DNA from: Dehalococcoidia bacterium
GTDB taxonomy: Bacteria; Chloroflexota; Dehalococcoidia; DSTF01; JACRBR01
NCBI GenBank assembly: GCA_021462855.1
Contig: JAJTXQ010000043.1
Span: forward strand, 1 to 37,159
DNA: 37,159 nt
Direction of reading: 5' to 3'
Part shown: positions 16,091-25,633 of the stretch, in pieces
Layout: each line of letters opens with the position of its first letter
Numbering within the stretch: the stretch's first letter is position 1
The notes under the pieces: model-generated
Databases searched by the model: none
What the model saw: the letters and a program-made list of their open reading frames with translations, nothing else
Told to the model about the DNA's origin: nothing
Position numbers and translations under genes: made by a program

Positions 16091-16131
16091 CTATCCCGTC
16101 CCGCCCGGCGTCTCATTGACATGGGGGAGCG

Positions 16132-19100
16132 ATGAAAACTCTTGGCCAGGGCTGTAAGCCGCGCGCTTCGGTATTTGAGCAGCGCGGCAAGGACACTGTC
16201 TACAACATCGACGATCTGAACCAAATCGCCCCCGCCGAGTTCTTCGCGGAGAACTGGGTGACGGATGGAATGAAGGTGCTGCTTTCGGAGGCGTTCAAAC
16301 GCCTCGAAGGCAAGGGAGGCAGCGCCGCCGGAACGTTCCTCCTCAGCCAGTCGATGGGAGGTGGAAAGACCCACAACCTCGTTGCACTGGGACTGCTTGC
16401 CAAGCACCCGAACATCCGCACCAACGTCATGTCCGGCTTCTACGAGCCAGGCGAGCTAGGCGCAGTCCGGGTCGTCACGTTCAGTGGCCGCAAGAACACC
16501 GAGTTCGGCATTTGGGGTGAGGTGGCCGAACAGCTCGGGAAGCAGAAGGTTTTCGAGAAGCTCTACACACCTCTCCAGGCACCCGACGACGGCGACTGGG
16601 TAGAACTGCTCTCTGGCGAACCGCTTCTCATCATGCTCGACGAGCTGCCACCGTACTTCAAAGCCGCGGCCGGCGTGGCGGTCGGCGCAACCCACCTCGA
16701 CGAGCTCACCACCCGTGCCCTTGCGAACCTCGTGGTCGCCGTAAATGGCGGCAGTCTCCCCAACGTCTGCGTGGTGATGACTGACCTTAAAGGCACCGCC
16801 TACCAAAGCGACGCCCTGAGCGACCTGCAGAAAGAGATCAACCGGGCTGGCGGTCACGTCCAGATCGAGCCTGTGAAGATGACGTCGAACGAGCTCTATC
16901 ACATCCTCCGCACGCGGTTGTTCGAGAGCGTGCCAGAGTCGGGCGACATCGAGGAAGTTGCTGAGGGGTACCGTAAGGCACTCGACGAAGCCCGCCTGAT
17001 GGACGTCACCGCTGCTTCCCCCGATCAGTTGAAGTCCGACATCGTCAACGCCTATCCGTTCCATCCGGCTATCCGCGACCTCTTCGCAAGATTCAAGGAG
17101 AACGAAGGCTACCAACAAACGCGCGCGCTCATCCGGATCATGCGGATCAACGTGGCGATGCTGTGGGAGTCAGGCGAAGCCAACTACAAGTACTTGGTCG
17201 GGGCGCACGATTTCGATCTCCACGACGCAGAGATGCTTAGCGAGATCGCGATGATCAACAACCAGCTGTCAAACGCCATCGCGCACGACATTGCCTCACA
17301 GGGAGGGTCATCTGTTGCCGAACAGATTGACGCGCAGGCGGGCGGGACGGATGCACAAGATGTCGCGCGTCTTATCTTCCTCTCATCTCTGTCTCTTGCT
17401 GTTGAGCCCGTGCACGGTCTCAATCGATCTGAGATCGGTGCAGACCTAGCGGAACCAGGACGTGATCTCGGGCGACTGCGGCACGCCGTGGACGCGCTGC
17501 AGGAAGGCGCCACGGGAGCTTGGTATTTGCACCCGACGTTGGATGCAAAGCTCGTGTTCCGCAACGTGGAGAATCTTCGAGCCAAGCTCGATTCCTACAC
17601 GCGCGGCCAGCTCAAGGAGCAACGCGAAGGAGAACTGCGTGCGCGCCTGAACGACATGTTCAAGACCGTGCGCAAAGACTGTTATCAGGATCTAGCGGCA
17701 TTGCCCGCGCTGGATCAGGTCCAACTGACATCCGACCGGGTCACGCTTGTGGTGTTCCAACCGAGGCCCCAGGGCCTCCCAGGCGAGGTGCGTGAGTTTT
17801 GGGAGCATCAGCAATACAAGAACCGCGTGCTGTTCCTCAGCGGCGCGTCAGGCGCCTATGAGACCGTCCTACAACGTGCGGCACAGCTAAGCGCCTCACG
17901 CAAGATTCTGGACGAATTGAAGAACCAGAACCGCAGGCAAGACGACCCGCAACTCATCGAAGCGGAGCAGCTCCGGTCGAAGTCGGAGTCGCAGTTCTAT
18001 CAGTCGTGCCGGGAGACCTTCCAGACGATCTGGTACCCATCGAAGAACGGCCTAACGTCGTTCGACCTCGATCCGAAGTACGTGGCCAACGAATACAAGG
18101 GCGAGGAGCAGGTCATCCAGGCCCTACAGGAAGTCGCGAAGTTCCGCGAAGACACCGGCCCGGACACGACGTTCAAGACCACGCTGGAGAACAAGCTTTG
18201 GCCGCCGAATCAGAAGAGTGCGGCCTGGTCGGGCATTAAGCAGCGCGCGGCACAGGACTCGTCGTGGCTCTTGCATCATCCGCGAGCGCTTGATCTACTC
18301 AAACAGGAACTCGTGCGGCGCGACATCTGGCGGGAGGCCGGCGACTACGTCGAGAAGGGCCCCTTCGACAAGCCCGCGACGTCCGTCCAGGTGTTGCCGT
18401 TGAGCTACGATCCGACAACCGGCGAGGCGACCATTCGCGTGAAACCGCAGCACGGTGACGTCATTCACATGAGCGAGGACGGCGACGCGACGACCGCGTC
18501 TCCGCGTCTCGACCTTGGTTCCGACCTTAAGACGAAGGCGGTCAGGCTCTCGTTCCTCGCGGTCGATAGCACCGGCGAGCACGATGTTGGCGATCCCTTT
18601 CCGTGGGTCAACCAAATTGTCTTGAAGTACAAATTCTTCCAGGACGGTGACGAGCGCAGATGTGAACTTCGCGCGTACCCGTCGGGCCAGATCCGATACA
18701 CGACGGACGGATCAAACCCGACTGTGAACGGCCAAACGTACGCTGAACCGTTCGTTGTTCCGGGAGACGCGCGGTTTGTCCTAGCCGTGGCCGAGGAAAA
18801 GGAGGTCCGGTCGGACCAGCTTCGTGCGGACGTGCCCGCCAAGATTGGTGGCCCTGAAGGCGTGGACGTCGATCCCGCCAAATCGGCAATTTGGAAGCGG
18901 AAGCAACAGCAAGACTCCACCGGTGAGGTGTACGCTTTCCTCGAAGCGATTGGGAAGTACAACGCCCAGATCGGCGGCACGAAGATCACGGTTTCACGCG
19001 AACAACGCTGGGTCGAATTCCGGGCCGCCGATGAGGTTCTGCTTTCAGCAGCGAGGATCGTTGAGGAGTCCACTCGGCTTCAAGGACTTATACCCGAAGG

Positions 19101-19209
19101 CAACCTCGATCTGCGTGTTGAGCGCCTGAGACTCGAAAGTGGCAAGGATCTCGAAGACCTGGTGCGAGACTTGAAGACCGAACTGAAGCCCGGAGAGGTA
19201 ATCCAGTAG
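16132..19209 (+). CDS. DUF499-family AAA-type ATPase (defence operon gene 1)
   Basis: The 1025-residue protein has the DUF499 opening: KPRASVFEQRGKDTVYNIDDLN, AEFFAENWVTDGMK, then Walker A SMGGGKTH (Lys79) and Walker B LLIMLDELPPYF with Asp170-Glu171. A long helical part follows, with a charged coiled segment around residues 480-510. Near residues 850-890 there is a beta-sandwich signature (IRYTTDGSNPTVNGQTY) of the chitobiase C-terminal type. Proteins of this family sit beside DUF3780, DUF1156 and helicase genes and are thought to be the NTP-driven core of a defence system, acting in the cytoplasm. The ATG follows GGGGGAG. No transmembrane segments are seen. Confidence 0.9.
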   Translation: MKTLGQGCKPRASVFEQRGKDTVYNIDDLNQIAPAEFFAENWVTDGMKVLLSEAFKRLEGKGGSAAGTFLLSQSMGGGKTHNLVALGLLAKHPNIRTNVMSGFYEPGELGAVRVVTFSGRKNTEFGIWGEVAEQLGKQKVFEKLYTPLQAPDDGDWVELLSGEPLLIMLDELPPYFKAAAGVAVGATHLDELTTRALANLVVAVNGGSLPNVCVVMTDLKGTAYQSDALSDLQKEINRAGGHVQIEPVKMTSNELYHILRTRLFESVPESGDIEEVAEGYRKALDEARLMDVTAASPDQLKSDIVNAYPFHPAIRDLFARFKENEGYQQTRALIRIMRINVAMLWESGEANYKYLVGAHDFDLHDAEMLSEIAMINNQLSNAIAHDIASQGGSSVAEQIDAQAGGTDAQDVARLIFLSSLSLAVEPVHGLNRSEIGADLAEPGRDLGRLRHAVDALQEGATGAWYLHPTLDAKLVFRNVENLRAKLDSYTRGQLKEQREGELRARLNDMFKTVRKDCYQDLAALPALDQVQLTSDRVTLVVFQPRPQGLPGEVREFWEHQQYKNRVLFLSGASGAYETVLQRAAQLSASRKILDELKNQNRRQDDPQLIEAEQLRSKSESQFYQSCRETFQTIWYPSKNGLTSFDLDPKYVANEYKGEEQVIQALQEVAKFREDTGPDTTFKTTLENKLWPPNQKSAAWSGIKQRAAQDSSWLLHHPRALDLLKQELVRRDIWREAGDYVEKGPFDKPATSVQVLPLSYDPTTGEATIRVKPQHGDVIHMSEDGDATTASPRLDLGSDLKTKAVRLSFLAVDSTGEHDVGDPFPWVNQIVLKYKFFQDGDERRCELRAYPSGQIRYTTDGSNPTVNGQTYAEPFVVPGDARFVLAVAEEKEVRSDQLRADVPAKIGGPEGVDVDPAKSAIWKRKQQQDSTGEVYAFLEAIGKYNAQIGGTKITVSREQRWVEFRAADEVLLSAARIVEESTRLQGLIPEGNLDLRVERLRLESGKDLEDLVRDLKTELKPGEVIQ

Positions 19210-19910
19210 TGATGCCCGCGCGGAAGCACCCGACGCTAGGCTTTGGATTCGATCCCGTTGAGTCTCCGGCGCACTTTGCCGTCGTGATTCCGCGGAATGA
19301 CACCGATCACGTCGTCATCGAAGAGCGATACTCCTCGGAGAAGGTCGCGGGTGAGTCTCAACGCGCACCAACACCGAAGGCTTACCTCGACCTGTATCGC
19401 TGGTCGCGCATCGCGGATGTAACGCGCGCTCAGTTCAACAAGCGCCTTCGCGACGCCGGCAGTGAAACCGCGCAATGGAAAGCGGGTGGGGAGACTCCGT
19501 TGGCACCCTACTTCGGCAAGGAACTGACGCTCCTTGCCTGGGCCATCGAGGACGCCGACCCCACGCTCATTCCGAATATGGTTGCCAACTGGCTCGGCCT
19601 CGCGCCCGAGGAGCGGTGGTGGTTGTACACCACCATCAATGCGACGAGCGGTCATCCGGAGCATGGACGCAGCCGCGGCTGGAGGAAGGCAATCAAAATC
19701 GCTTTCGCCGAGAACCCTGCAGGCGCGCCCGCCGATTCTCTACCCGAGATTGGGTCTCAGCCAATACGGCTTCAGCTACCCGTAGACGTCGAACGTCGGA
19801 CGCCGTCTGAACTTGACGAGCCACCCGCAGAACTTCGCAAACCACGCACACGCAAGACTCGTGAAGTCCCTCACGCGCAGCTTGAGTTTTTACCCGAGGA
19901 CAAGAAGTGA
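19209..19910 (+). CDS. DUF3780 protein (defence operon gene 2)
   Basis: The 233-residue protein has the family's conserved blocks: GFGFDPVESPAHFAVVIPR at the start, a middle FNKRLRDAG with LAPYFGKELTLLAWAIEDADP, then PNMVANWLGLAPEERWWLYTT and SRGWRKAIKIAF. The tail (about residues 200-233) is charged and disordered. GTG at 19209 overlaps the previous TAG by one base; ATG at 19212 is an equal choice, and GGAGAGG lies nine to twelve bases ahead. Its biochemical role is unknown, but the family is found only in this type of cluster as far as I know. It is likely an adaptor of the ATPase or methylase. Confidence 0.9.
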   Translation: MMPARKHPTLGFGFDPVESPAHFAVVIPRNDTDHVVIEERYSSEKVAGESQRAPTPKAYLDLYRWSRIADVTRAQFNKRLRDAGSETAQWKAGGETPLAPYFGKELTLLAWAIEDADPTLIPNMVANWLGLAPEERWWLYTTINATSGHPEHGRSRGWRKAIKIAFAENPAGAPADSLPEIGSQPIRLQLPVDVERRTPSELDEPPAELRKPRTRKTREVPHAQLEFLPEDKK

Positions 19911-22882
19911 CAACACAAGAAGTTGTCCCCACCGCCGTCCCTCAAGCTTTATCCAGCGCCCCGACCTTCATCGAGACGCAGTTCCCCGTTAGCAAACTCT
20001 CAAAGGAGAGCTACAAGGAGCGCAAAGCGGGATCTGGGCAGACCCTCACGGGTTTGGGGAAATGGTGGGGACGCAAACCCCTGGTGGTTGTGAGAGCGGC
20101 AATACTCGGAATGCTTCTTCCGACTTCTCAGGATCCTCAACGAGACCGCGAGGTGTTCCTTTCGCTCATGACGATGGACGATGAAGGCTTGGAGAGTCGG
20201 CTCCGTGGAGCCATTTCTCCATCCGTCACTTTTCGGCACTGCACGCCGTCCGAAAGAGGCGAGTACTTTGACCTTGACGGAAAGACGGCGACCTGGAAGA
20301 AGGCTGTCGCCAAAGCCGATCGGGTTCACCTGCAGGCGCTCGCCTTTCGGCGCATGTCGTATGACGAGAAGCTGAAGTACTGCAAGAGGCCGGAAGAGGT
20401 TACCGGGCCGTCCAAGACAGCCTGGTCCCGGATCAATGCGCATCTAGGCACTAGCTGTGAAAGCATCCCACAGTTGATCCATGAACTCGGTCGAAGGCGA
20501 TTCGGCGAAATCCCGAAGGTGTCCGATCCATTCTGCGGCGGTGGGAGTATCCCGTTCGAGGCGGCCAGGATGGGCTGTGTGGCTTATGGAAGTGACCTTA
20601 ACCCGACGGCTGCCTTACTGACGTATGGCGCTCTCAACATTGTTGGTGGCGGTGCCGAGGTCGCCTCGCACTTGAAGGATGTCAGGAACGAGGTGCGCGA
20701 CGCTGTTCAAGCGAAGATCGATGCTTGGGGTATCGAGCGCAATGAAGACGGCTGGGTGGCTGAGGCTTATCTCTATTGCACGGAGGTCTTGGATCCTTCG
20801 ACTGGCTGGACCGTGCCCCTCGCAACGTCGTGGGTCGCCGCAGAGCGCCCGAGGGTCTTTGTTCGACTCATCCCGAATTCTGCCACGCGACGCTTTGCCT
20901 TCGAGGTTGTACAAGACGCAACGAGCGAAGAGCTTGAGGTGGCCCGCCTCGAAGGAACTTGGAGAAACGGCATCGCGTCCCCAGTGGATTCGCATGGAAA
21001 TTGGATCCCGCGAGAGCTGCGCGCCGTCACGCCGCTTAGTGAGGCGCGAGGCAAAGGAGGTGCTCAACGATGGGAACCTCGTCAGCTTGACTCACGTGAT
21101 GGCGTGTTTCGAGATCGGATCTATTGCATCAGGTGGCTCGATCCGGCAACGGGCGAACGACATTATCGAGCTCCTACCGAAGAGGACGAGGAACGCGAAA
21201 GGCAGGTTCTAGACCTGCTCGAAGCGAGACTCGACGAGTGGCAGTCGAAAGGGTTTGTACCAAGCGCTTCCATAGAACCCGGCCAGGCGAACATGCGGCC
21301 AACGAATGCTCGCGGTTGGACGTCCTGGATGCATTACTTCAATCCGCGCCAGCTCCTTCTGAACGGCGCTTTTGCCGAAACGGCTGCTCGATTCACGGGC
21401 CTTGACGCAGTCGCGCTTGTTCTCCTGATAAACCGCCTTGCTGACTGGAACTCACGACTTTGCATCTGGTTGACCCCGAAGAGCGGCGGTCTCGGCGGCG
21501 GAAACAACACCTTCTATGGACCGAGCATCAATACACCCGGCGCTGGCTACGTAGCGCGTACCATGCTCTCTCTGGAGTCTGCCTTCGATCTCGGAACTAG
21601 TGGCATTGACCTCGCTGGGCACGGCACTGTCGATCTTCGCGATGCGCGCACCGTGGTCGAACCCGCACATCTCTGGCTCACCGATCCCGGATACGGTGAC
21701 ACGGTGCCCTACGCGGAATTCTCTGAGTTCTTCTTGGCTTGGTCTCAGTCTCGCATCAAGGAGCTCTTTCCCGATTGGTACACAGACTCTAAGCGGGCAC
21801 TTTCGGTGGAAGTTGCAGGAGACCAGTTCAGGCGAGCGATGGTCGAGTGCTACCGGAACTTCGCTCGCCTTATGCCCGACGAAGGTCTCCAGCTCGTCAT
21901 GTTCACTCATCAAGATGCGGAGGTCTGGTCCGATCTTGCACTCATCCTTTGGGCCTCGGGGTTGCGGGTAACAGCCGCGTGGACGGTCGCGACCGAGACG
22001 AGCACTGGGAGCGTCAAGGGCGACAACTTCGTCCAGGGCACAGTCCTTCTCGTCTTACGTAAGCGGCTCACTGAGAAACAAGGCGATATGGCCGACATCT
22101 ACCCGGATCTCCAGGAAGAGGTTCAGCGGCAGATGCAGTCGATGCTCGACCTTGATCCGAAGGACGACCCCAATTTTAGCGACTCGGATTATCAGCTAGC
22201 GGCATATGCAGCTGCGCTCCGTGTCCTGACGGAGTACAGCTCCATCGACGAAATCGATGTCGAGCGCGAATTATTTCGGGAGCGATCCAAGCGAGAGCGA
22301 TCGCCGCTTACGCGACTCATTGAACGCGCAGTCAAGATTGCGTCCGACTATCTCGTTCCGGATGGCCTAGAAAGGGCTGTGTGGAAGAAGCTATCCGCGG
22401 AAGAGCGCCTCTACATGAAAGGGCTCGAGATCGAGTCGCACGGAGAGTACCGAGATGGCGTCTACCAGGAATTTGCGCGCGGCTTTGGAGTTGGTGAATA
22501 TCGTTGGATGCTTGGTAGTACGACAGCGAACCGGACAAGACTGAAGACTCCATCTGAATTCAAAGGCCGGGACTTAGGAGGAAAAGGTTTTGCGGGCTCA
22601 CTGGTGCGACAGCTTCTGTACGCCATCTGGATCACAGCAACGCACTCCGAACTGGATCCTCGACCAGCGCGTGCGTATCTGAAGCAAGAGCTTCCTGAAT
22701 ACTGGGATCAGCGCTCCACGCTAATGGAGCTATTACGCTACGTGGCCGAAAAACCACGGACCGCAGAACCGTCGCGGGTCGATGATCAAGGTGCAGGCGA
22801 GCTAGCGCCTATGGCGCATTGGGCGAAGGACTGCGAGGCGGCCCGCTTGCTGGCGGGTAGCATCGAAAATGACTCTGTATGA
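19907..22882 (+). CDS. DUF1156 adenine-specific DNA methyltransferase (defence operon gene 3)
   Basis: The 991-residue protein starts at GTG overlapping the preceding TGA by four bases (GTGA). The N-terminal block FIETQFPVSKLSKESYKERK and GKWWGRKPLVVVRAAILG is the DUF1156 signature. The AdoMet site is DPFCGGGSIPFEAA (from residue 207). The catalytic loop reads DPGY (593-596) rather than the usual DPPY, followed by YAEFSEFFLAW. The family methylates adenine in DNA, here presumably marking host DNA for self-recognition while the other operon products attack unmarked DNA. No separate target-recognition subunit is seen, so specificity must lie in this chain. Confidence 0.92.
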   Translation: MTTQEVVPTAVPQALSSAPTFIETQFPVSKLSKESYKERKAGSGQTLTGLGKWWGRKPLVVVRAAILGMLLPTSQDPQRDREVFLSLMTMDDEGLESRLRGAISPSVTFRHCTPSERGEYFDLDGKTATWKKAVAKADRVHLQALAFRRMSYDEKLKYCKRPEEVTGPSKTAWSRINAHLGTSCESIPQLIHELGRRRFGEIPKVSDPFCGGGSIPFEAARMGCVAYGSDLNPTAALLTYGALNIVGGGAEVASHLKDVRNEVRDAVQAKIDAWGIERNEDGWVAEAYLYCTEVLDPSTGWTVPLATSWVAAERPRVFVRLIPNSATRRFAFEVVQDATSEELEVARLEGTWRNGIASPVDSHGNWIPRELRAVTPLSEARGKGGAQRWEPRQLDSRDGVFRDRIYCIRWLDPATGERHYRAPTEEDEERERQVLDLLEARLDEWQSKGFVPSASIEPGQANMRPTNARGWTSWMHYFNPRQLLLNGAFAETAARFTGLDAVALVLLINRLADWNSRLCIWLTPKSGGLGGGNNTFYGPSINTPGAGYVARTMLSLESAFDLGTSGIDLAGHGTVDLRDARTVVEPAHLWLTDPGYGDTVPYAEFSEFFLAWSQSRIKELFPDWYTDSKRALSVEVAGDQFRRAMVECYRNFARLMPDEGLQLVMFTHQDAEVWSDLALILWASGLRVTAAWTVATETSTGSVKGDNFVQGTVLLVLRKRLTEKQGDMADIYPDLQEEVQRQMQSMLDLDPKDDPNFSDSDYQLAAYAAALRVLTEYSSIDEIDVERELFRERSKRERSPLTRLIERAVKIASDYLVPDGLERAVWKKLSAEERLYMKGLEIESHGEYRDGVYQEFARGFGVGEYRWMLGSTTANRTRLKTPSEFKGRDLGGKGFAGSLVRQLLYAIWITATHSELDPRPARAYLKQELPEYWDQRSTLMELLRYVAEKPRTAEPSRVDDQGAGELAPMAHWAKDCEAARLLAGSIENDSV

Positions 22883-25587
22883 TCGGGCGCTACTCATCGC
22901 GGGTCAGTCGTGAAGAGCTAGCGAACGTCCTCACTGGCGCGCTGAAGGGCGCCACGAAGTACGACAGAATCGCCGGGTACTTTCGCTCCTCAATCCTTGA
23001 AGTCGCGGGCGAAGCGCTCGAACAGATGGCGCCTGGCGCGGTCGCACGCGTCATCTGCAACTCCGAACTGAACGCGCTGGATGTGAGCACGGCACGCGCC
23101 GCGAAGCTGGCCATGTTTCGCGAGTGGAGCGATTCGCTGCCAAAGGACTTTCATCCCGCACTACGAGCGCGACTCGCACGCCTCTATCACCTGTTCAGCG
23201 ACGGTCGGCTTCAGGTTCGCGTGCTTCCGAACGAGACGTTCGGGCTAGTGCACGGGAAGGCCGGCGTCATCACCCGCGCCGACGGATCACGCATGTCCTT
23301 CATGGGGAGTGTGAATGAGTCGAGGTCAGGCTGGGCCATCAACTACGAGCTAGTCTGGACCGACGACAGCGACGAGGCAATCTCCTGGGTACAGGAGGAA
23401 TTCGAGGCTCTCTGGAACTCAAAGGACGCCTTCGAACTCGCGGACGCGGTGATCACGGACGTCGAACGTCTGACGCGTCGAGAGGTCATCCCATCCATTG
23501 AGAAGTGGACGAAGGAAGCTGATGCCGATCCCGCATCGCCTGTCGTAGAGCTTCCGGTCTATCGGCGCGAGAACGGTTTGTGGGCTCACCAGAAATACTT
23601 TGTGCGCAGAGCCTTTGATGAACATCAGCGTCAGGGTGCTCGCTTCGTGCTTGCTGACCAGGTCGGTCTCGGAAAGACAGTTCAGCTCGCACTCGCCGCG
23701 AAACTGATGGCGCTGTGGGGCAACAAGCCAGTGCTCGTGCTCGTTCCGAAATCGCTATTGCAACAGTGGCAGAGCGAGCTGTGGGACCTTCTTTCCTTAC
23801 CCTCAGCCGTCTGGAACGGGTGGCAGTGGATCGATGAGAATGGCGTCACCTATCCAAATCGTGGCATTGAGGAAATCCGCAAGTGCCCACGTCGAGTCGG
23901 AATCGTGTCGAGCGGACTCATTACCCAGGCCGGACGGGGCGCCGAACTACTCCTCGGAGTTGACTACGAGTGCGTGATTCTCGACGAGGCTCACCGTGCT
24001 CGCCGTAAGAATCTCGGTCAGGCGAAGAAGAACGAAAAAGCAGATCCCAACAACCTCTTGCGCTTCATGTTCGATATTGCGCCGAAAGCGCGCAGCGTCC
24101 TGCTTGCGACGGCGACGCCGGTGCAGCTTGATCCGATCGAGGCGTTCGATCTTCTGGACGTGCTGAATCGTGGCAAGGACACGGTGTTGGGTACGCCATA
24201 CAGCCCATGGCAGACACGAGCTCGCGATGGGCTTGGTCTTGTATTAGGCCGCACGCAAGCGCCCACCGACGACAGCGAAGCGTGGGAGTGGATGCGAGAT
24301 CCACTTCCGCAGGCTTCCGAGGACAGGGAGTTCCAGCTGCTCCGGGGAGAACTCGGCATCAGCGATGACGAGAACTACGCGGCGCCGGAGGCTATCCAGA
24401 CACTACGCGCGCCCGACCGCGACCGACTACGTGAACTCGCCTCGGACTTCTTCGCTGAGCACAACCCATACATCAGACACATCGTGCGCCGAACGCGCGA
24501 GTACTTAGAAACGGCGATCGACCCGCAGACGAACGAGCCGTACTTGAAACCGGTCGTCGTGAGGCTGTTCGGTGAGACCGACGACGAAGCGGTTACCCTC
24601 CCGGCCGCACTTGAAGACGCCTATGGGGACGCAGAGGAGTTCTGCCAGATCCTTGCGAAACGTCCCAACATGAACGCCGCGTTCCTTCGAAACGTCTTGT
24701 TGCGGCGCGTTGGCAGCACGATCTTCGCGGGCCAGCGTACGGCCACCAAGATGTTGCGTGGCGATGTCGATGATGAGGAAGAGGAGGACACTTCTCCACC
24801 TTCCGCCCTCGCTCCGCTAAGCGATGAAGAGCGGACTGTTCTCGAGCGCTTTCTGGCACGACTTGAGCCGCTCGTCGAGGCGGATCCAAAACTCCGCGAG
24901 GTCCTGCGTATTCTGCTCGAAGGCGCGAACGGCACGCAGCGTTGGCTGGATGAAGGATGCATCATCTTTTCTCAGTACTACGACTCGGCCTACTGGGTCG
25001 CCGAACGCCTGTCGCGCCGCCTTTCGGATTGGACGGTTGGTCTGTACGCCGGAACGTCAAAATCGGGCGTCTTTCGCGAAGGCCAATTCACGCGGCTTGA
25101 TCGTGAGGCGATCAAGCAAGGTGTGCGCAACGACGAGCTGAAGCTCGTTGTCGGCACCGACGCAGCGTCAGAGGGCTTGAACCTCCAGCGACTCGGTACG
25201 CTCATCAACCTCGACCTACCGTGGAACCCCACGCGGCTCGAACAGCGCAAAGGGCGGATCCAGCGAATCGGCCAAGTCCGGGACGAAGTGTTCGTCTACA
25301 ACCTCCGTTATCGCGGGTCGGTTGAGGATCGCGTACACCAGATGCTCTCGCATCGCCTTGAATCGATCCGCGACCTGTTCGGACAACTTCCCGACACGCT
25401 CGAAGACGTGTGGGTAGCCGTCGCAGAACACGACGTGGAGAAGGCGAGGCAAGTCATCGACGAAGTACCTGAAGCGCACCCGTTCTCGGTGAAGTACGAC
25501 CGAATCGAGCCGGTCGATTGGGAGTCGTGCGCTCAAGTGCTGGACACGCAGCCCCAGTTGGAACTGCTTCGCACCGGCTGGCGATGA
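22879..25587 (+). CDS. PLD-SNF2 family helicase/nuclease (defence operon gene 4)
   Basis: The 902-residue protein starts at ATG inside ATGA overlap with the methylase stop. The first 190 residues form a phospholipase-D-like domain with HGK at 125-127 and GSVNES at about 140; the usual aspartate of HKD is replaced by threonine. The helicase core follows: Walker A DQVGLGKT (260-267), DEAH (369-372), LLATATP, then GTDAASEGLNLQ and RKGRIQRIGQ (from about 789), as in SNF2/DrmD-type enzymes. It should translocate on invading DNA, with the PLD domain as the only visible nuclease candidate of the operon. An acidic insert (DVDDEEEED) lies near residue 630. Confidence 0.9.
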   Translation: MIGRYSSRVSREELANVLTGALKGATKYDRIAGYFRSSILEVAGEALEQMAPGAVARVICNSELNALDVSTARAAKLAMFREWSDSLPKDFHPALRARLARLYHLFSDGRLQVRVLPNETFGLVHGKAGVITRADGSRMSFMGSVNESRSGWAINYELVWTDDSDEAISWVQEEFEALWNSKDAFELADAVITDVERLTRREVIPSIEKWTKEADADPASPVVELPVYRRENGLWAHQKYFVRRAFDEHQRQGARFVLADQVGLGKTVQLALAAKLMALWGNKPVLVLVPKSLLQQWQSELWDLLSLPSAVWNGWQWIDENGVTYPNRGIEEIRKCPRRVGIVSSGLITQAGRGAELLLGVDYECVILDEAHRARRKNLGQAKKNEKADPNNLLRFMFDIAPKARSVLLATATPVQLDPIEAFDLLDVLNRGKDTVLGTPYSPWQTRARDGLGLVLGRTQAPTDDSEAWEWMRDPLPQASEDREFQLLRGELGISDDENYAAPEAIQTLRAPDRDRLRELASDFFAEHNPYIRHIVRRTREYLETAIDPQTNEPYLKPVVVRLFGETDDEAVTLPAALEDAYGDAEEFCQILAKRPNMNAAFLRNVLLRRVGSTIFAGQRTATKMLRGDVDDEEEEDTSPPSALAPLSDEERTVLERFLARLEPLVEADPKLREVLRILLEGANGTQRWLDEGCIIFSQYYDSAYWVAERLSRRLSDWTVGLYAGTSKSGVFREGQFTRLDREAIKQGVRNDELKLVVGTDAASEGLNLQRLGTLINLDLPWNPTRLEQRKGRIQRIGQVRDEVFVYNLRYRGSVEDRVHQMLSHRLESIRDLFGQLPDTLEDVWVAVAEHDVEKARQVIDEVPEAHPFSVKYDRIEPVDWESCAQVLDTQPQLELLRTGWR

Positions 25588-25633
25588 GATACATGTCTCG
25601 CCACGCAACGCACCTCCAGCGGCTCCACAAACG

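Noticed and set aside
16132-25587. BREX, classical DISARM or type I restriction-modification
   Set aside because: No PglZ, BrxL, DrmA, DrmB, HsdR or HsdS-like protein is seen; the DUF499, DUF3780 and DUF1156 set is distinct.
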